64,000 nucleotides of DNA from Marinitoga aeolica (GCF_029910535.1 NZ_CP069362.1:1860001-1924000); one strand, 5' to 3'; positions 8,205-20,352 are shown, counted from the stretch's first letter. Translations and numbers: made by a program. The notes: generated by a model not told the origin, from the letters alone.

Positions 8205-8486
8205 ATGCCAATTAACTATGGTGCTGATACCGGAAAAGGATTTTATAAAGAAGAAGATTTATCGATATTTTTAAAAGCTATAGAGAGTTCAATAATAAAA
8301 GCTCCTGTAAAAAATAACAATAGGATTTTATTAAGTGATTTATGGGTGATTTCATCACTACCTAAAGACTTAATTATTGAGGTCTTAAAAAAATATTCAG
8401 AAGATTTAACAGTTCCAGAGGATATTAATGAAATATATGATGATGGAAATAATGAAATAATATGGATAAAAAATAAATCAATATAA
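8205..8486 (+). CDS. Small protein of unknown function
   Basis: A 93-residue soluble acidic protein starting MPINYGADTGKGFY, with a strong GAGGAGGAGA ribosome site and an upstream TATAAT (8157-8162). The middle (LLSDLWVISSLPKDLIIEVLKKYSE) looks like two helices followed by a strand pair (NEIIWIKN), which could be a small winged-helix-like fold, but I do not recognise the family. It sits alone between the hydrolase and the groES promoter. Confidence 0.65.
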   Translation: MPINYGADTGKGFYKEEDLSIFLKAIESSIIKAPVKNNNRILLSDLWVISSLPKDLIIEVLKKYSEDLTVPEDINEIYDDGNNEIIWIKNKSI

Positions 8487-8558
8487 AGAAAAAATAAAAA
8501 ATAACCACTTAATCGAATATAATTTTATTTAAATACATATAATTCAAAATAATCGGAC

Positions 8559-8587
8559 TTGAATAATTTTCCAAGAAAGGGTATCAT
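8559..8587 (+). promoter_or_regulatory. groESL promoter
   Basis: TTGAAT (8559-8564), a 17-bp spacer and TATCAT (8582-8587). The expected start of transcription lies directly before the CIRCE element. Confidence 0.65.
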
Positions 8588-8598
8588 ATCAATGGAAA

Positions 8599-8625
8599 TT
8601 AGCACTCGGATATATTGACTGCTAA
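8599..8625 (+). promoter_or_regulatory. CIRCE element (HrcA operator)
   Basis: TTAGCACTC (8599-8607), nine bases, then GACTGCTAA (8617-8625). This matches the CIRCE consensus TTAGCACTC-N9-GAGTGCTAA with one changed base in the right arm. It lies between the promoter and groES, where HrcA represses the operon in the absence of heat stress. hrcA itself is not in the window. Confidence 0.92.
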
Positions 8626-8657
8626 AAATTAAAAATTAAACAAGGAGGGTGATATGA

Positions 8658-10561
<1,904 letters not shown>

Positions 10562-10576
10562 TTTATGTAAATAATG

Positions 10577-10600
10577 CCGCCTCGCAAGAGGCGGTTTTTT
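10577..10600 (+). terminator. Intrinsic terminator of groESL
   Basis: CCGCCTC-GCAA-GAGGCGG stem-loop (10577-10594) followed by six T residues, 15 bp after the groEL stop. Confidence 0.95.
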
Positions 10601-10745
10601 ATATTATGAAAAATTTTTCATAATGTAAAGTGATTTTTTAATTTATTCAGACATAATCGTTAAAATTTGAGATTTATGGTATAATATAACTGATAATAGG
10701 TAATAGACAATATTTCAATAATAAATATAAAGCGAGGGGAAAGAA

Positions 10746-11129
10746 ATGGCTAAAAAAATAAGAGGATTAGGTGGTAGAAGTTTGAAATCTTCTGGTGGAA
10801 AAAAGAATGATATTATGAAATTAATGCAAGAAGCACAAAAAACTCAAGAATTGATGGAACAAGAAATGAAAGCTTTTGAAAATGAACTTGCTTTAAAAGA
10901 GTTTGAAGCAACGAGTGGTGGTGGAGTTGTAAAAGTTGTTGTTACTGGTGATTTAAGAGTAAAAGATATTATTATTTCTGATGAATTAGCTGATGAAGAA
11001 TTTGAAATAGTAAAAGATATGATAATAGCTGCAACTAACGAAGCAATTGAAAAAGCAAAACAGTTTAAGGAAGAAGAAACAGAAAAAATATCTCAAAAAT
11101 ATTTAGGTGGGCTAAATTTAGGTATGTAA
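10746..11129 (+). CDS. YbaB/EbfC-family nucleoid-associated protein
   Basis: A 127-residue protein. After a basic glycine-rich N-terminal tail (MAKKIRGLGGRSLKSSGGKK) comes a YbaB/EbfC domain: helix LMQEAQKTQELMEQEMKAF, strands EFEATSGGGVVKVVVTGDL and KDIIISDEL, and a C-terminal helix. The family forms DNA-binding dimers of tweezer shape. The extended basic tail, about 20 residues longer than E. coli YbaB, may add DNA contact. It is not beside dnaX/recR, its usual context, but stands alone with its own TATAAT (10680-10685). Confidence 0.85.
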   Translation: MAKKIRGLGGRSLKSSGGKKNDIMKLMQEAQKTQELMEQEMKAFENELALKEFEATSGGGVVKVVVTGDLRVKDIIISDELADEEFEIVKDMIIAATNEAIEKAKQFKEEETEKISQKYLGGLNLGM

Positions 11130-11256
11130 TTAACAATATTTAAATATAATCAACTATAAAACTTTAAAAATGCAAAATATAACCTTTAAATATGAGGTAT
11201 ATAATACAATTAGAGAAAAATATAACAATTTATCATAAATCAGGAGGTGTTATTAA

Positions 11257-12261
<1,005 letters not shown>

Positions 12262-12277
12262 TAATAAAAGATATAAT

Positions 12278-12303
12278 AAGGGGACTTATAAGTCCCCTTT
12301 TTT
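12278..12303 (+). terminator. Terminator between gap and pgk-tpi
   Basis: A palindromic stem AAGGGGACTT/AAGTCCCCTT with a run of six T. Some read-through to pgk-tpi, whose start is only 27 bp further, is possible and would tune their ratio. Confidence 0.85.
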
Positions 12304-12329
12304 GAAAGAAATGATAAGGGGGTATGAAA

Positions 12330-14297
12330 ATGGATAAAATGACTATTAAAGATGTAGAATTAAAAGGTAAAAAGGTTATAATGAGAGTAGATTTTAATGT
12401 TCCAATGAAAGATGGAGTTATTACAAATGATAAAAGAATAAAAGCAGCATTACCTACAATAAAACATGCATTAAAAGAAGGGGCAAAAGTTATATTATTA
12501 TCTCACTTAGGAAGACCTAAAGGAGAACCTAAACCAGAATTCTCATTAAAACCAGTGGCAGAAAGATTAGGGGAACTATTGGGTCAAGAAGTGAAATTTG
12601 TTCCTGAAGTTATTGGAGAAAATGTTAAAAAAGCTGTCGAAGAGTTAAATGAAGGTGAAGTATTATTATTGGAAAATACACGATATGTGAAGGGTGAAAC
12701 AAAAAATGATCCAGAATTAGCAAAGCAATGGGCAGATTTAGCTGATATCCATGTAAATGATGCATTTGGTACTGCACATAGAGCTCACGCTTCAAATGTT
12801 GGAATTGCACAATTTATCCCAAGCGTAGCAGGTTTTTTAATGGAAAAAGAAATTAAATTTTTATCAAAAGCAACAGCAAATCCAGAAAAACCATATGTAG
12901 TAATTTTAGGTGGAGCAAAAGTTTCTGATAAAATAGGTGTTATTAATAATTTATTAGAAAAAGCAGATAAGATTTTAATAGGTGGAGCTATGATGTTTAC
13001 TTTCTTAAAGGCTTTAGGAAAGGAAATAGGCTCTTCAAGATTTGAAGAAGACAAGGTAGAGTTAGCTAAAGAATTACTAGAAAAAGCTAATGAAAAAGGT
13101 GTCGAAATTGTTTTACCAGTTGATGCAATAGTAGCTCAGAAATTAGAAGCTGGTGTTGAGAAAAAAGTAGTAAAAATTGATGATGGTATAGAAGATGGAT
13201 GGATGGGATTAGATATTGGTCCTGAAAGTATTGAATTATTTAAATCAAAATTAAATGGTGCAAAAACTGTAGTATGGAATGGACCTATGGGTGTTTTTGA
13301 AATAGAAGATTTTGCAACAGGAACAAAAGAGGTTGCAATGATGGTTGCAGATATCACAGAAGAAGGCGCAACAACAATAATAGGTGGTGGCGATAGTGCA
13401 GCTGCTATAGAACTTTTTGGACTTGAAAGAAAAGTTTCTCATGTTTCAACAGGAGGAGGAGCTTCCTTAGAATTCTTAGAAGGTAAAGAATTACCTGGTA
13501 TTGCAAGTATTGCATCCAAAAAAAAAATAAATAAAAGGAAATATATTTTAGCTGGCAATTGGAAAATGAATAAAACAAATATAGAAGCTGCTGAATTTAT
13601 TTCAAAATTAACAGCTAATATTGGAAAAGAGAAAAAATTTGAAGTAATTATTGCTCCAACATTTTTAGCTTTGGAGAAGGCTGTAGACTTAACCGCAAGT
13701 ACAAATATAGCCGTTGCTGCACAAAATATGCATTTTGAAGATAAAGGAGCATTTACAGGTGAAGTTTCTGCAGAAATGTTAAAATCAATAGGTGTGGATT
13801 ATGTAATTCTAGGCCATTCTGAAAGAAGAAATATTTTTGGAGAAACTGATGAAGTTATTAATAAGAAAATAAAAAAAGCATTAGAAAAAGATTTAACTCC
13901 TATTTTCTGTATAGGTGAAAAGTTAGAAGAAAGAGAAAAAGATTTAACATTTAATGTTATAGAAAAACAAATAAAAGAAGGTTTTTACGGTTTAAATAAA
14001 GATGAAGCTAAAAAAATAATAATTGCGTATGAACCAGTATGGGCAATAGGTACAGGAAAAGTAGCTACACCAGAACAGGCAGAAGAAGTTCATGCATATA
14101 TAAGAAAATTATTGTCAGAAATTTATGATGAAGATACTGCTGATTCAATTACTATTTTATATGGCGGTAGTGTAAAACCAAATAATTATTTTGGATTATT
14201 TACAAAACCAAATATTGATGGTGGATTAGTTGGTGGAGCATCATTAAAAGAATCCTTTATTGAATTAGCAGATATTATGAGAACAATAATATTATAA
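12330..14297 (+). CDS. pgk-tpiA: Phosphoglycerate kinase - triosephosphate isomerase fusion
   Basis: A 655-residue bifunctional glycolytic enzyme as known from Thermotoga. Residues 1-396 are PGK ([10 protein letters not shown] near 18, SHLGRPKG near 57, ATP site GGGDSAAAI near 350). Residues 404-655 are TIM with K in GNWKMN, H in GHSERR, E in [11 protein letters not shown] and the phosphate loop YGGSVKPNN. The ATG at 12330 is preferred because GGGGG ends 7 bp before it; an ATG at 12324 is only 1 bp away. At codons 397-399 the joint is encoded by a run of ten A, and both other frames stop within a few codons. PGK of normal length could therefore be made by slippage. Confidence 0.96.
   Translation: MDKMTIKDVELKGKKVIMRVDFNVPMKDGVITNDKRIKAALPTIKHALKEGAKVILLSHLGRPKGEPKPEFSLKPVAERLGELLGQEVKFVPEVIGENVKKAVEELNEGEVLLLENTRYVKGETKNDPELAKQWADLADIHVNDAFGTAHRAHASNVGIAQFIPSVAGFLMEKEIKFLSKATANPEKPYVVILGGAKVSDKIGVINNLLEKADKILIGGAMMFTFLKALGKEIGSSRFEEDKVELAKELLEKANEKGVEIVLPVDAIVAQKLEAGVEKKVVKIDDGIEDGWMGLDIGPESIELFKSKLNGAKTVVWNGPMGVFEIEDFATGTKEVAMMVADITEEGATTIIGGGDSAAAIELFGLERKVSHVSTGGGASLEFLEGKELPGIASIASKKKINKRKYILAGNWKMNKTNIEAAEFISKLTANIGKEKKFEVIIAPTFLALEKAVDLTASTNIAVAAQNMHFEDKGAFTGEVSAEMLKSIGVDYVILGHSERRNIFGETDEVINKKIKKALEKDLTPIFCIGEKLEEREKDLTFNVIEKQIKEGFYGLNKDEAKKIIIAYEPVWAIGTGKVATPEQAEEVHAYIRKLLSEIYDEDTADSITILYGGSVKPNNYFGLFTKPNIDGGLVGGASLKESFIELADIMRTIIL
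13518..13530 (+). promoter_or_regulatory. A10 slippage site at the PGK-TIM joint
   Basis: Ten consecutive A (13518-13527) begin exactly on a codon boundary and are followed by TAA. With ten A the frame continues into TIM (Lys-Lys-Lys-Ile). With nine A it reads three Lys and TAA. With eleven A it reads Lys-Lys-Lys-Asn-Lys and TAA. Polymerase or ribosome slippage would therefore release PGK of about 399 residues alone. T. maritima is known to make both PGK and the fusion. Confidence 0.6.
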
Positions 14298-14330
14298 AAT
14301 ATAGCAGGGAGTTAAGATCCCTGCTATATT
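14298..14330. terminator. Bidirectional terminator between pgk-tpi and the chemoreceptor gene
   Basis: A 13-bp stem AATATAGCAGGGA / TCCCTGCTATATT with a 7-nt loop lies between the convergent genes. A T-rich stretch follows on the plus strand; the minus-strand tail is weaker. It overlaps the last codons of the minus-strand gene. Confidence 0.8.
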
Positions 14331-15178
14331 TCTATATTTTTTAAATCTTTCTGCATCATTAAAACATTTTTTATTACATCGTTAAGCATTGAAATTGTAT
14401 TTATTAAATTCATTATATCCTCTTTAGACATGCTTAAATTTCCAATATTTTCTTCCAAAATTAATGTATTTGATTCTAATAAACCTACCAAGTTATCCAA
14501 AAATTTTTCATTTTTTTCAAGAATCATTAAAGAATCTTCAGTTACCCCTGCAACTAATTCAAATAATTCAGATATATAGTTTATTTTTTCCAATACAGTT
14601 TTTATTTCGTCTGAAAGATTCTTTATCTTATCGTTTATTTGTTTTGCACTCTCATTTGTCTCTGTTGATAATTTTTGTATTTCTTCAGCTACAACAGCAA
14701 AACCTCTACCATGTTCTTTTGCTTTTGCTGCTTCAATAGATGCGTTAATAGACAGCATATTTGTTTTTTTAGCTATTTTATTTATATTCTTCGTTATTTC
14801 TTTAACCTCATCAAAACTTTCTAAAGCTTTTGATACTAAATCAATAGATTCTGAAACGTCAGTCTTTACTTGATTTAAATTTCCACCAACATTATGCAAT
14901 TTATTTATGATATTTTTATTAAGTTCAGAAACTTCATTTTTTTCTATTCTACTATTTTTTGACATATCTTCTATAGAATGAGCAATATTTGTGGTATTTT
15001 CAATTGTTTCAATTATTTTATATCCTACTTCATTCGTTATTTTATTAGCTTTTTCAAATCTTTCTCCTAAAACTTCATCCAAGTTTTCTATAAATGAGGT
15101 TAAAATATTTTCATGGTATATACTTTGCGAAATTTTTTCAATTGTATTCTTTAAATTGTTTGTATTTTTATCACTCAT
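14324..15178 (-). CDS. Soluble methyl-accepting chemotaxis-type receptor
   Basis: A 284-residue all-helical protein without membrane segments or a recognisable sensor domain. Residues about 60-270 form an antiparallel MCP signalling coiled coil with the conserved tip [20 protein letters not shown] (about 144-163) that binds CheA and CheW. The first 50 residues are a short helical cap. Soluble receptors of this kind occur in Thermotoga and need a separate sensor protein. It is the last gene of an operon, 11 bp after two flavodiiron-like proteins. The likely job is to carry their oxygen or redox signal to the chemotaxis array (inference). Confidence 0.85.
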   Translation of the reverse strand: MSDKNTNNLKNTIEKISQSIYHENILTSFIENLDEVLGERFEKANKITNEVGYKIIETIENTTNIAHSIEDMSKNSRIEKNEVSELNKNIINKLHNVGGNLNQVKTDVSESIDLVSKALESFDEVKEITKNINKIAKKTNMLSINASIEAAKAKEHGRGFAVVAEEIQKLSTETNESAKQINDKIKNLSDEIKTVLEKINYISELFELVAGVTEDSLMILEKNEKFLDNLVGLLESNTLILEENIGNLSMSKEDIMNLINTISMLNDVIKNVLMMQKDLKNIEI

Positions 15179-15189
15179 TTTATCACTTC

Positions 15190-15945
15190 CTAATAAATTT
15201 TATCGATAATATCTACTCCACATTTTAAATCTTTGAACCAATTTAGAAATTTCAAATATTCATTTTTTTTGAATAATAATCCATGTTGGGGAGCCATTAT
15301 TTCAACATCAAATCTTGAAATTCTTTCTACCCACTTTTTGGCAGCAGTATTTGAGGCCATATACCTCTTATGAAATCCCTCCATATGTTGTTTGTATTCA
15401 TCAAAATTTTCTACAAAAATTTTTTCTTCTGAAGGTTGAATAACTCCAACTCCAATATCTCCAGAGAATAAAATTTTTGATATTGGATCATATAATGAAA
15501 AATTACCAAGAGAATGTAAAAAATGTGCAGGTATAGTTTTTAAAGATTCACCATCTGAAAACTTAATTTCTCCCCCTTTATCATCAATTGGTACAAGTAT
15601 AGATGGATCAAATACACCAAAATGAGGTAAAAATCTTTCCCATAGTCCAGAAATATAAATTTTTGCATTTTCTAAGGTTGAGCTCCATAAAGCCACACCT
15701 GAAGAAACATCAGGATCCTGGTGAGTATAAAATATTGCTTTTATATTCTTTGTATCAATGTGTTCTGAAACATTTGCTAGTACTCTTGGAAAAACATGAA
15801 CTCCACCGGGATCTAATAACACTCCTTCATTGTTGTGAATAACTAAAAATTGATTTGTAAAAATCCCCTCTAGATTGTTCTTTTCAACACCAAGATAAAT
15901 AAATTTGTGATTATCATTTTCAAATAAAACTATTGAATTGGACAT
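15190..15945 (-). CDS. Flavodiiron-like metallo-beta-lactamase protein (ODP-type), copy 2
   Basis: A 251-residue protein made only of the beta-lactamase-fold diiron domain of flavodiiron proteins, without the flavodoxin domain. The probable iron ligands are H75-Q-D77-P-D79, H141/H144 in HFLHSLGN, D163 in FSGDIG and H221 in APQHG. Asp replaces the usual Glu of the HxExD motif. Proteins of this shape linked to chemoreceptors have been described as oxygen-binding diiron sensors (ODP) in Treponema and Thermotoga. It is paralogous to the gene just upstream (1 bp gap) and precedes the soluble receptor, so a sensory rather than purely detoxifying role is likely. Confidence 0.82.
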   Translation of the reverse strand: MSNSIVLFENDNHKFIYLGVEKNNLEGIFTNQFLVIHNNEGVLLDPGGVHVFPRVLANVSEHIDTKNIKAIFYTHQDPDVSSGVALWSSTLENAKIYISGLWERFLPHFGVFDPSILVPIDDKGGEIKFSDGESLKTIPAHFLHSLGNFSLYDPISKILFSGDIGVGVIQPSEEKIFVENFDEYKQHMEGFHKRYMASNTAAKKWVERISRFDVEIMAPQHGLLFKKNEYLKFLNWFKDLKCGVDIIDKIY

Positions 15946-15946
15946 A

Positions 15947-16717
15947 CTAACCCTCCCTATTATAATAAATTTTTTCTATAATATCCTCTCCACACTCAAG
16001 TTTTTTAAACCAGTTCAAAAATTCAATAAATTCTTTTTTTCTAAATAGCAATCCATGTTGCGGAGCCATTATTTCGACATCAAAATTTTCAACTTTTGAA
16101 ATCCACATATTAATAATTTTATTAGACACCATATATCTTTTATGAAACCATTCCATCTCTTTTTTATATTCATTAAAATCTTCCACAAATAATTTTTTTA
16201 GAGATGGTTGAATGACACCGACTCCAATATCTCCAGAAAATAATACTTTTGATGTAGGATCATATAGTGTAAAATTCCCTGAAGAATGTAAAAAATGAGC
16301 AGGTATAAACTGTAATTCCGCACCATCTTCAAAATAATATTTTCCACCGTAATCTTCTATTAAAGATACCTTATATTTGCTATATACACCATAATGAGGC
16401 ATAAATCTATCCCATAACTTAGAAAAAAAATATTTAGCGTTTGGTAAATGTATATCCCATAAACTTAAACCTGCAGCAACATCTGGATCTTGGTGGGAGA
16501 AAAAAACACCTTTTATATTTCTCAAATCTATGTATTTTGATACATTTGAAAAAACCCGGGAGAAAACATGGGCTCCTCCTGGGTCTATTAAAAATCCTTC
16601 ATTTTTATGAATTATTAAATATTGATTTGTAAATATTCCTTCAATATTCAATCTTTCTAATCCTAAATGAATAAACTTATGATCATCATTTTTAAACAAA
16701 AGAAAAGAAGAATTCAT
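15947..16717 (-). CDS. Flavodiiron-like metallo-beta-lactamase protein (ODP-type), copy 1
   Basis: A 256-residue paralogue of the next gene, sharing most of its length: SHQDPDVAAGLSLW for the first ligand group, [20 protein letters not shown] and MAPQHGLLF for the rest. No flavodoxin domain is present, so it cannot pass electrons through its own FMN as full flavodiiron proteins do. Two copies side by side may act as a heterodimer or sense different ligands (O2, NO, iron state). It is translated 15 bp after the LVIVD gene. Confidence 0.82.
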   Translation of the reverse strand: MNSSFLLFKNDDHKFIHLGLERLNIEGIFTNQYLIIHKNEGFLIDPGGAHVFSRVFSNVSKYIDLRNIKGVFFSHQDPDVAAGLSLWDIHLPNAKYFFSKLWDRFMPHYGVYSKYKVSLIEDYGGKYYFEDGAELQFIPAHFLHSSGNFTLYDPTSKVLFSGDIGVGVIQPSLKKLFVEDFNEYKKEMEWFHKRYMVSNKIINMWISKVENFDVEIMAPQHGLLFRKKEFIEFLNWFKKLECGEDIIEKIYYNREG

Positions 16718-16732
16718 ATATTCATCCCCCTA

Positions 16733-18694
16733 CTAGTTATTAAACTCCCCAAAAGTCATCCAGAATATTTTTTTTACAAATATTGGATTTTCTGGATTTT
16801 GTATATTAAATATCATCATACCATTTTTCCCATCGGCAACATAAAGATAATCGTCTTTTACATATAAATCTTTTGTATTACCAGGAGTATTTATATGGGA
16901 TAAAATCTTCCCATTTTTTAAATCAATTATAGCAAATCCATTTTCACCTAAAGCAGCAAAACCTAAATTATTGAAAATATGTAATTTCAAAACACCTTCA
17001 TTATTTATTTTTATAATCTTTTCAACAAATGGATTTTCTCTATCTTTTATATTAATAACGTATATACCTGGATTTCCAACAGGAATCGTTTTATTTTTCA
17101 ATACAGTGTATTTCCAATCAACTGAAACATATGCATAATCTCCATTTATCTCAATATCTTTTGCAAATCCATTGATTCTAAACTTAGGAAGTAAATGTTT
17201 TATGTTTGAATTTGTGATTTTGAAAGTTTCAAAACCAACATCATCAGTTACGATGAATACATAATTTCCTTTTTTAGCAATATCCATAGTTCTTCCAGAC
17301 ACTCTATTTATTGACATAATTTTGGGTTTTGATTTATTGGAAATATCCAGAATAACAAGATCTTTGTACCCATCAGCAATATATGCTTTATTACCTTCTA
17401 TTATAAAATTATTAGTATATCCTAAAATAACATTGTTGTTTTCTTTTACATCAACATAATTTGATAAAACTTCTGGATTTTTAATATTCGATATATTAAA
17501 AATCGTAAATCCATTTTGTCTATCAGCAATATATGCAGCATCATCGATAGCATAAACACTAACAGCATCATTTAATGTTTTTTCTAATTTTTTAGGTAAT
17601 AATTTTAAATTTAAAGTTTTTTTGGATGAAACTTCTAACGGATTTTCAGGATTACTAATATCAAAAATTATTAATCCATCTTTTTTATCAGCAGCATATA
17701 AATAATTACCTTTTATATATAATCCCTGTAAATCTGTATGATAATTAAAGATTTTTATTAATTCAGGTTTTTTAGCATTTGAGACATTGAATATTTCCAA
17801 TCCACCCCAATTATCTGTAACAAGCAGATAATTTTTATTTATTAATTTTAAATCAATAGGAGTATTAAGTGTATAATGTTTAAAAATAGGATTAATTTTT
17901 TCCTGTTTATTATCAGCAGGTCTATTTATATCTTTCATGTCAAATACTTCCAATCCGTACCATTTATCGGTTACATATAAATAATTTCCATTTTTTAAAA
18001 TAGCATTAACTCCTCCTCCTGTATCAACAGACTTAACTAAGAAAGGAAGCAATTTAAATGAAATATCAAATATGGATATGCCTTTTGCACCATCCAGAGT
18101 ATATAAATGAGTTCCATCAATATATATTTTTTGTACTTCACCACCTGTTTTTAAATGTCTCATATATTTATATGAACCATTTGATTGAGAATAAATAGCC
18201 AAACCTTTAATTCCATCAGCAACGTATAAGTAATTATCAGCAAATTCAAAATCAAAAGTTTCACCTATAGAATTAATTCTTAATTTTTTGATTACTTTAT
18301 CTCCAGTTATTTCAAAAGGTATGATTTCACTATTATATACAGAAACATAAATAGTATTTCCATATTGCTTTATTTGAGTGGGATAGTTTTTAAGTTCAAA
18401 CACTTGAGATTCTTGATTTTTTAAGTTGATAAAATAAACCTTGTTTGATTTTAAACCAATTACCATGAAAGTGTTATTTGTGTAAAAAGAAGTAACTTTA
18501 GAATCAAAAAACACTGGTACATCTTTTATATCTAATATATTAGGATATGAGGCTATTAACTTTGGAACTACGGGATTTTCAAAATTAACCAGACTAACAC
18601 CCTCTTCATAACTATTGATAAACAAAGATTGGTTTGCTATCATTAATACGGCAAACAATAAAAATGCTACTAAGAAGTATGATTTTATTTTCAT
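16733..18694 (-). CDS. Exported LVIVD-repeat beta-propeller protein
   Basis: A 653-residue protein with an N-terminal hydrophobic signal or anchor (MKIKSYFLVAFLLFAVLMIANQ). It has about a dozen LVIVD-type repeats of roughly 40 residues (YVADG..GLAIYSQS, YAADKKDGLIIFDISNPENP, LVILDISNKSKP), which fold as beta-propellers at the cell surface or periplasm. No catalytic motif is seen. It heads the minus-strand operon of two diiron proteins and a soluble receptor, an unusual partner for cytoplasmic sensing proteins. It resembles the C-terminal half of the protein at 21824-23782. A GAAAGGGGGAAG ribosome site precedes it. Confidence 0.85.
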   Translation of the reverse strand: MKIKSYFLVAFLLFAVLMIANQSLFINSYEEGVSLVNFENPVVPKLIASYPNILDIKDVPVFFDSKVTSFYTNNTFMVIGLKSNKVYFINLKNQESQVFELKNYPTQIKQYGNTIYVSVYNSEIIPFEITGDKVIKKLRINSIGETFDFEFADNYLYVADGIKGLAIYSQSNGSYKYMRHLKTGGEVQKIYIDGTHLYTLDGAKGISIFDISFKLLPFLVKSVDTGGGVNAILKNGNYLYVTDKWYGLEVFDMKDINRPADNKQEKINPIFKHYTLNTPIDLKLINKNYLLVTDNWGGLEIFNVSNAKKPELIKIFNYHTDLQGLYIKGNYLYAADKKDGLIIFDISNPENPLEVSSKKTLNLKLLPKKLEKTLNDAVSVYAIDDAAYIADRQNGFTIFNISNIKNPEVLSNYVDVKENNNVILGYTNNFIIEGNKAYIADGYKDLVILDISNKSKPKIMSINRVSGRTMDIAKKGNYVFIVTDDVGFETFKITNSNIKHLLPKFRINGFAKDIEINGDYAYVSVDWKYTVLKNKTIPVGNPGIYVINIKDRENPFVEKIIKINNEGVLKLHIFNNLGFAALGENGFAIIDLKNGKILSHINTPGNTKDLYVKDDYLYVADGKNGMMIFNIQNPENPIFVKKIFWMTFGEFNN

Positions 18695-18762
18695 ATTTAA
18701 ATACTTCCCCCTTTCAAAATTTTAATTTTCTTATTTATAGTATACCAGAAAAAGACTAAAAT

Positions 18763-18792
18763 TTGACGATGTAAGATTAAAAATGGTAAAAT
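18763..18792 (+). promoter_or_regulatory. Promoter of acyP
   Basis: TTGACG (18763-18768), an 18-bp spacer and TAAAAT (18787-18792), 30 bp before the acylphosphatase start. Confidence 0.6.
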
Positions 18793-18821
18793 AAATATAA
18801 AAATAAATAAGGAGTGAAAGA

Positions 18822-19091
18822 ATGGAGGCAAAAAGATATAGAATATATGGAAGAGTTCAAGGAGTAGGTTTTAGATGGTTTGTAAATAGAATTGCTGAAT
18901 CTCTTGGATTGAATGGTTATGTAATGAATATGCCAGATGGAAGTGTTGAAATATGGGCAGAAGGGAAAGCTGAAAAACATGAAAAACTAAAAGAATATAT
19001 AATTAAAGGAAATGGTTTTTCTTATGTTGAGAATATTGAAGAAGAGATTGTACCACCAGAGGGATATACATATTTCCAAATTAAATATTAA
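18822..19091 (+). CDS. acyP: Acylphosphatase
   Basis: An 89-residue protein with the acylphosphatase signature GRVQGVGFRWFVNRIAESLG (residues 10-29). R18-equivalent and N (NGYVMNMPDGSVEI) are the catalytic Arg and Asn. It hydrolyses carboxyl-phosphate bonds such as those of acetyl phosphate or 1,3-bisphosphoglycerate. Size is standard. It is 37 bp before the phosphodiesterase gene and probably cotranscribed. Confidence 0.95.
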   Translation: MEAKRYRIYGRVQGVGFRWFVNRIAESLGLNGYVMNMPDGSVEIWAEGKAEKHEKLKEYIIKGNGFSYVENIEEEIVPPEGYTYFQIKY

Positions 19092-19128
19092 ACAAAAATA
19101 ATGGTTTAATTGAAAGTGGGTGTAATAT

Positions 19129-20352
19129 ATGTGGAAAGAAATATTTAAAAAAATTTATGAAAATAAAATTGAAGGATTAGGAATTTTACCCCATTATGAA
19201 GAATATTCCATATTAAATATTGCGAATTGGGTTATTGAAAATTTTGAAGGTGTTCCTTTTTATAAGCCATATCCATTGCCGTTTAAAGGAAAAAAACACG
19301 TAGTTTTATTTTTAGTTGATGCTATGAGTTATAATACATTTAAATTAGTATTAAAAGAGAAGAAAAATGAATTTAAATTTTTAGGGAGAAATCAATTTTT
19401 TCCAGCAACTTCAATATTTCCTTCTACCACAGCTAATGCAATTACAACTTTTATGACAGCAAAACCTCCTGCTGAACATGGTATTTTAGGTTATATATTA
19501 TTTTTAAAAGAATTAGGAGCATTGGTGAATATGATAGAATTTTCACCACTATTTGGTGGGAAAGGGATTTTTGAACCTTATTTAGTAAATGATATATTGG
19601 AGGTTGAAACAATAAATGAAATTTTAGGGAAATATGGAGTAAAAACCTTTACACATACACATTCTGACATAGTAAGAAGTGGATTAAGCAAAATTCACAA
19701 TAAAGGAAGTAATATAAAAGGATATAAATCTTTAGTTGAAATGTTTGGTATGGTTTATGATAAACTTGTTGATTTTATAAATAAAGATGAAAAATCTTTT
19801 CAATTTGCATATTATGGTTATGTTGATGGTATAGGGCATAAATACGGCGCTAAAGATTATAAATATAAAGCACAAATATATTGGTTTTTGAAAATGTTAG
19901 AAAATGAATTTTTAGAAAGAATAAATGATAAAATACTTAAAGATACAGTTATAATAATAACTGCGGATCATGGGATGTTGGAATCACCATTAACAAAAGA
20001 AATAAGATTTTCTAATGAAAATGAAATATCAAAACATCTATGGATTCCACCAGGGGGAGAAATGAGAATGATGTATTTTTATACAAAAAATAAAAAGAAT
20101 TTTTATGAATTTTTTAACTCGAATTATAAAGATTATGGAAATCTTATTGATATTGAAGAAGCAGAAAAAATAAACTTATTTGGTGCAAAATTAAATCAAA
20201 AATACAGAGAAAGAGTTGGGGATTATATTATGATTTCGAAAAGTAATTATAGTTTTGTATATAAATATGGTGGATCGTTTGTTCATTTAAAAGGGAAACA
20301 TGGTGGATTATCTTTTCATGAAATGATTGTACCTGTTATATTTTTTGGATAA
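19129..20352 (+). CDS. Alkaline-phosphatase-superfamily phosphodiesterase/nucleotide pyrophosphatase-like protein
   Basis: A 407-residue protein with the metal and nucleophile pattern of the type I phosphodiesterase/AP superfamily: VVLFLVDAM (first metal Asp), ATSIFPSTTA with the nucleophile Thr, YVDGIGHKYG (Asp, His), ITADHGM (Asp-His) and a final KHGGLSFHEM His. The N-terminal 60 residues are extra. No signal peptide is seen, so it is probably cytoplasmic. The substrate (phosphodiester, phosphonate or sulfate) is unknown. Its last 45 bp overlap the 3' end of the opposite-strand transporter. Confidence 0.8.
   Translation: MWKEIFKKIYENKIEGLGILPHYEEYSILNIANWVIENFEGVPFYKPYPLPFKGKKHVVLFLVDAMSYNTFKLVLKEKKNEFKFLGRNQFFPATSIFPSTTANAITTFMTAKPPAEHGILGYILFLKELGALVNMIEFSPLFGGKGIFEPYLVNDILEVETINEILGKYGVKTFTHTHSDIVRSGLSKIHNKGSNIKGYKSLVEMFGMVYDKLVDFINKDEKSFQFAYYGYVDGIGHKYGAKDYKYKAQIYWFLKMLENEFLERINDKILKDTVIIITADHGMLESPLTKEIRFSNENEISKHLWIPPGGEMRMMYFYTKNKKNFYEFFNSNYKDYGNLIDIEEAEKINLFGAKLNQKYRERVGDYIMISKSNYSFVYKYGGSFVHLKGKHGGLSFHEMIVPVIFFG

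Noticed and set aside
12278-12303. Riboswitch or attenuator between gap and pgk-tpi
   Set aside because: Only one simple terminator hairpin is seen and no competing strand, so ordinary (perhaps leaky) termination is enough.
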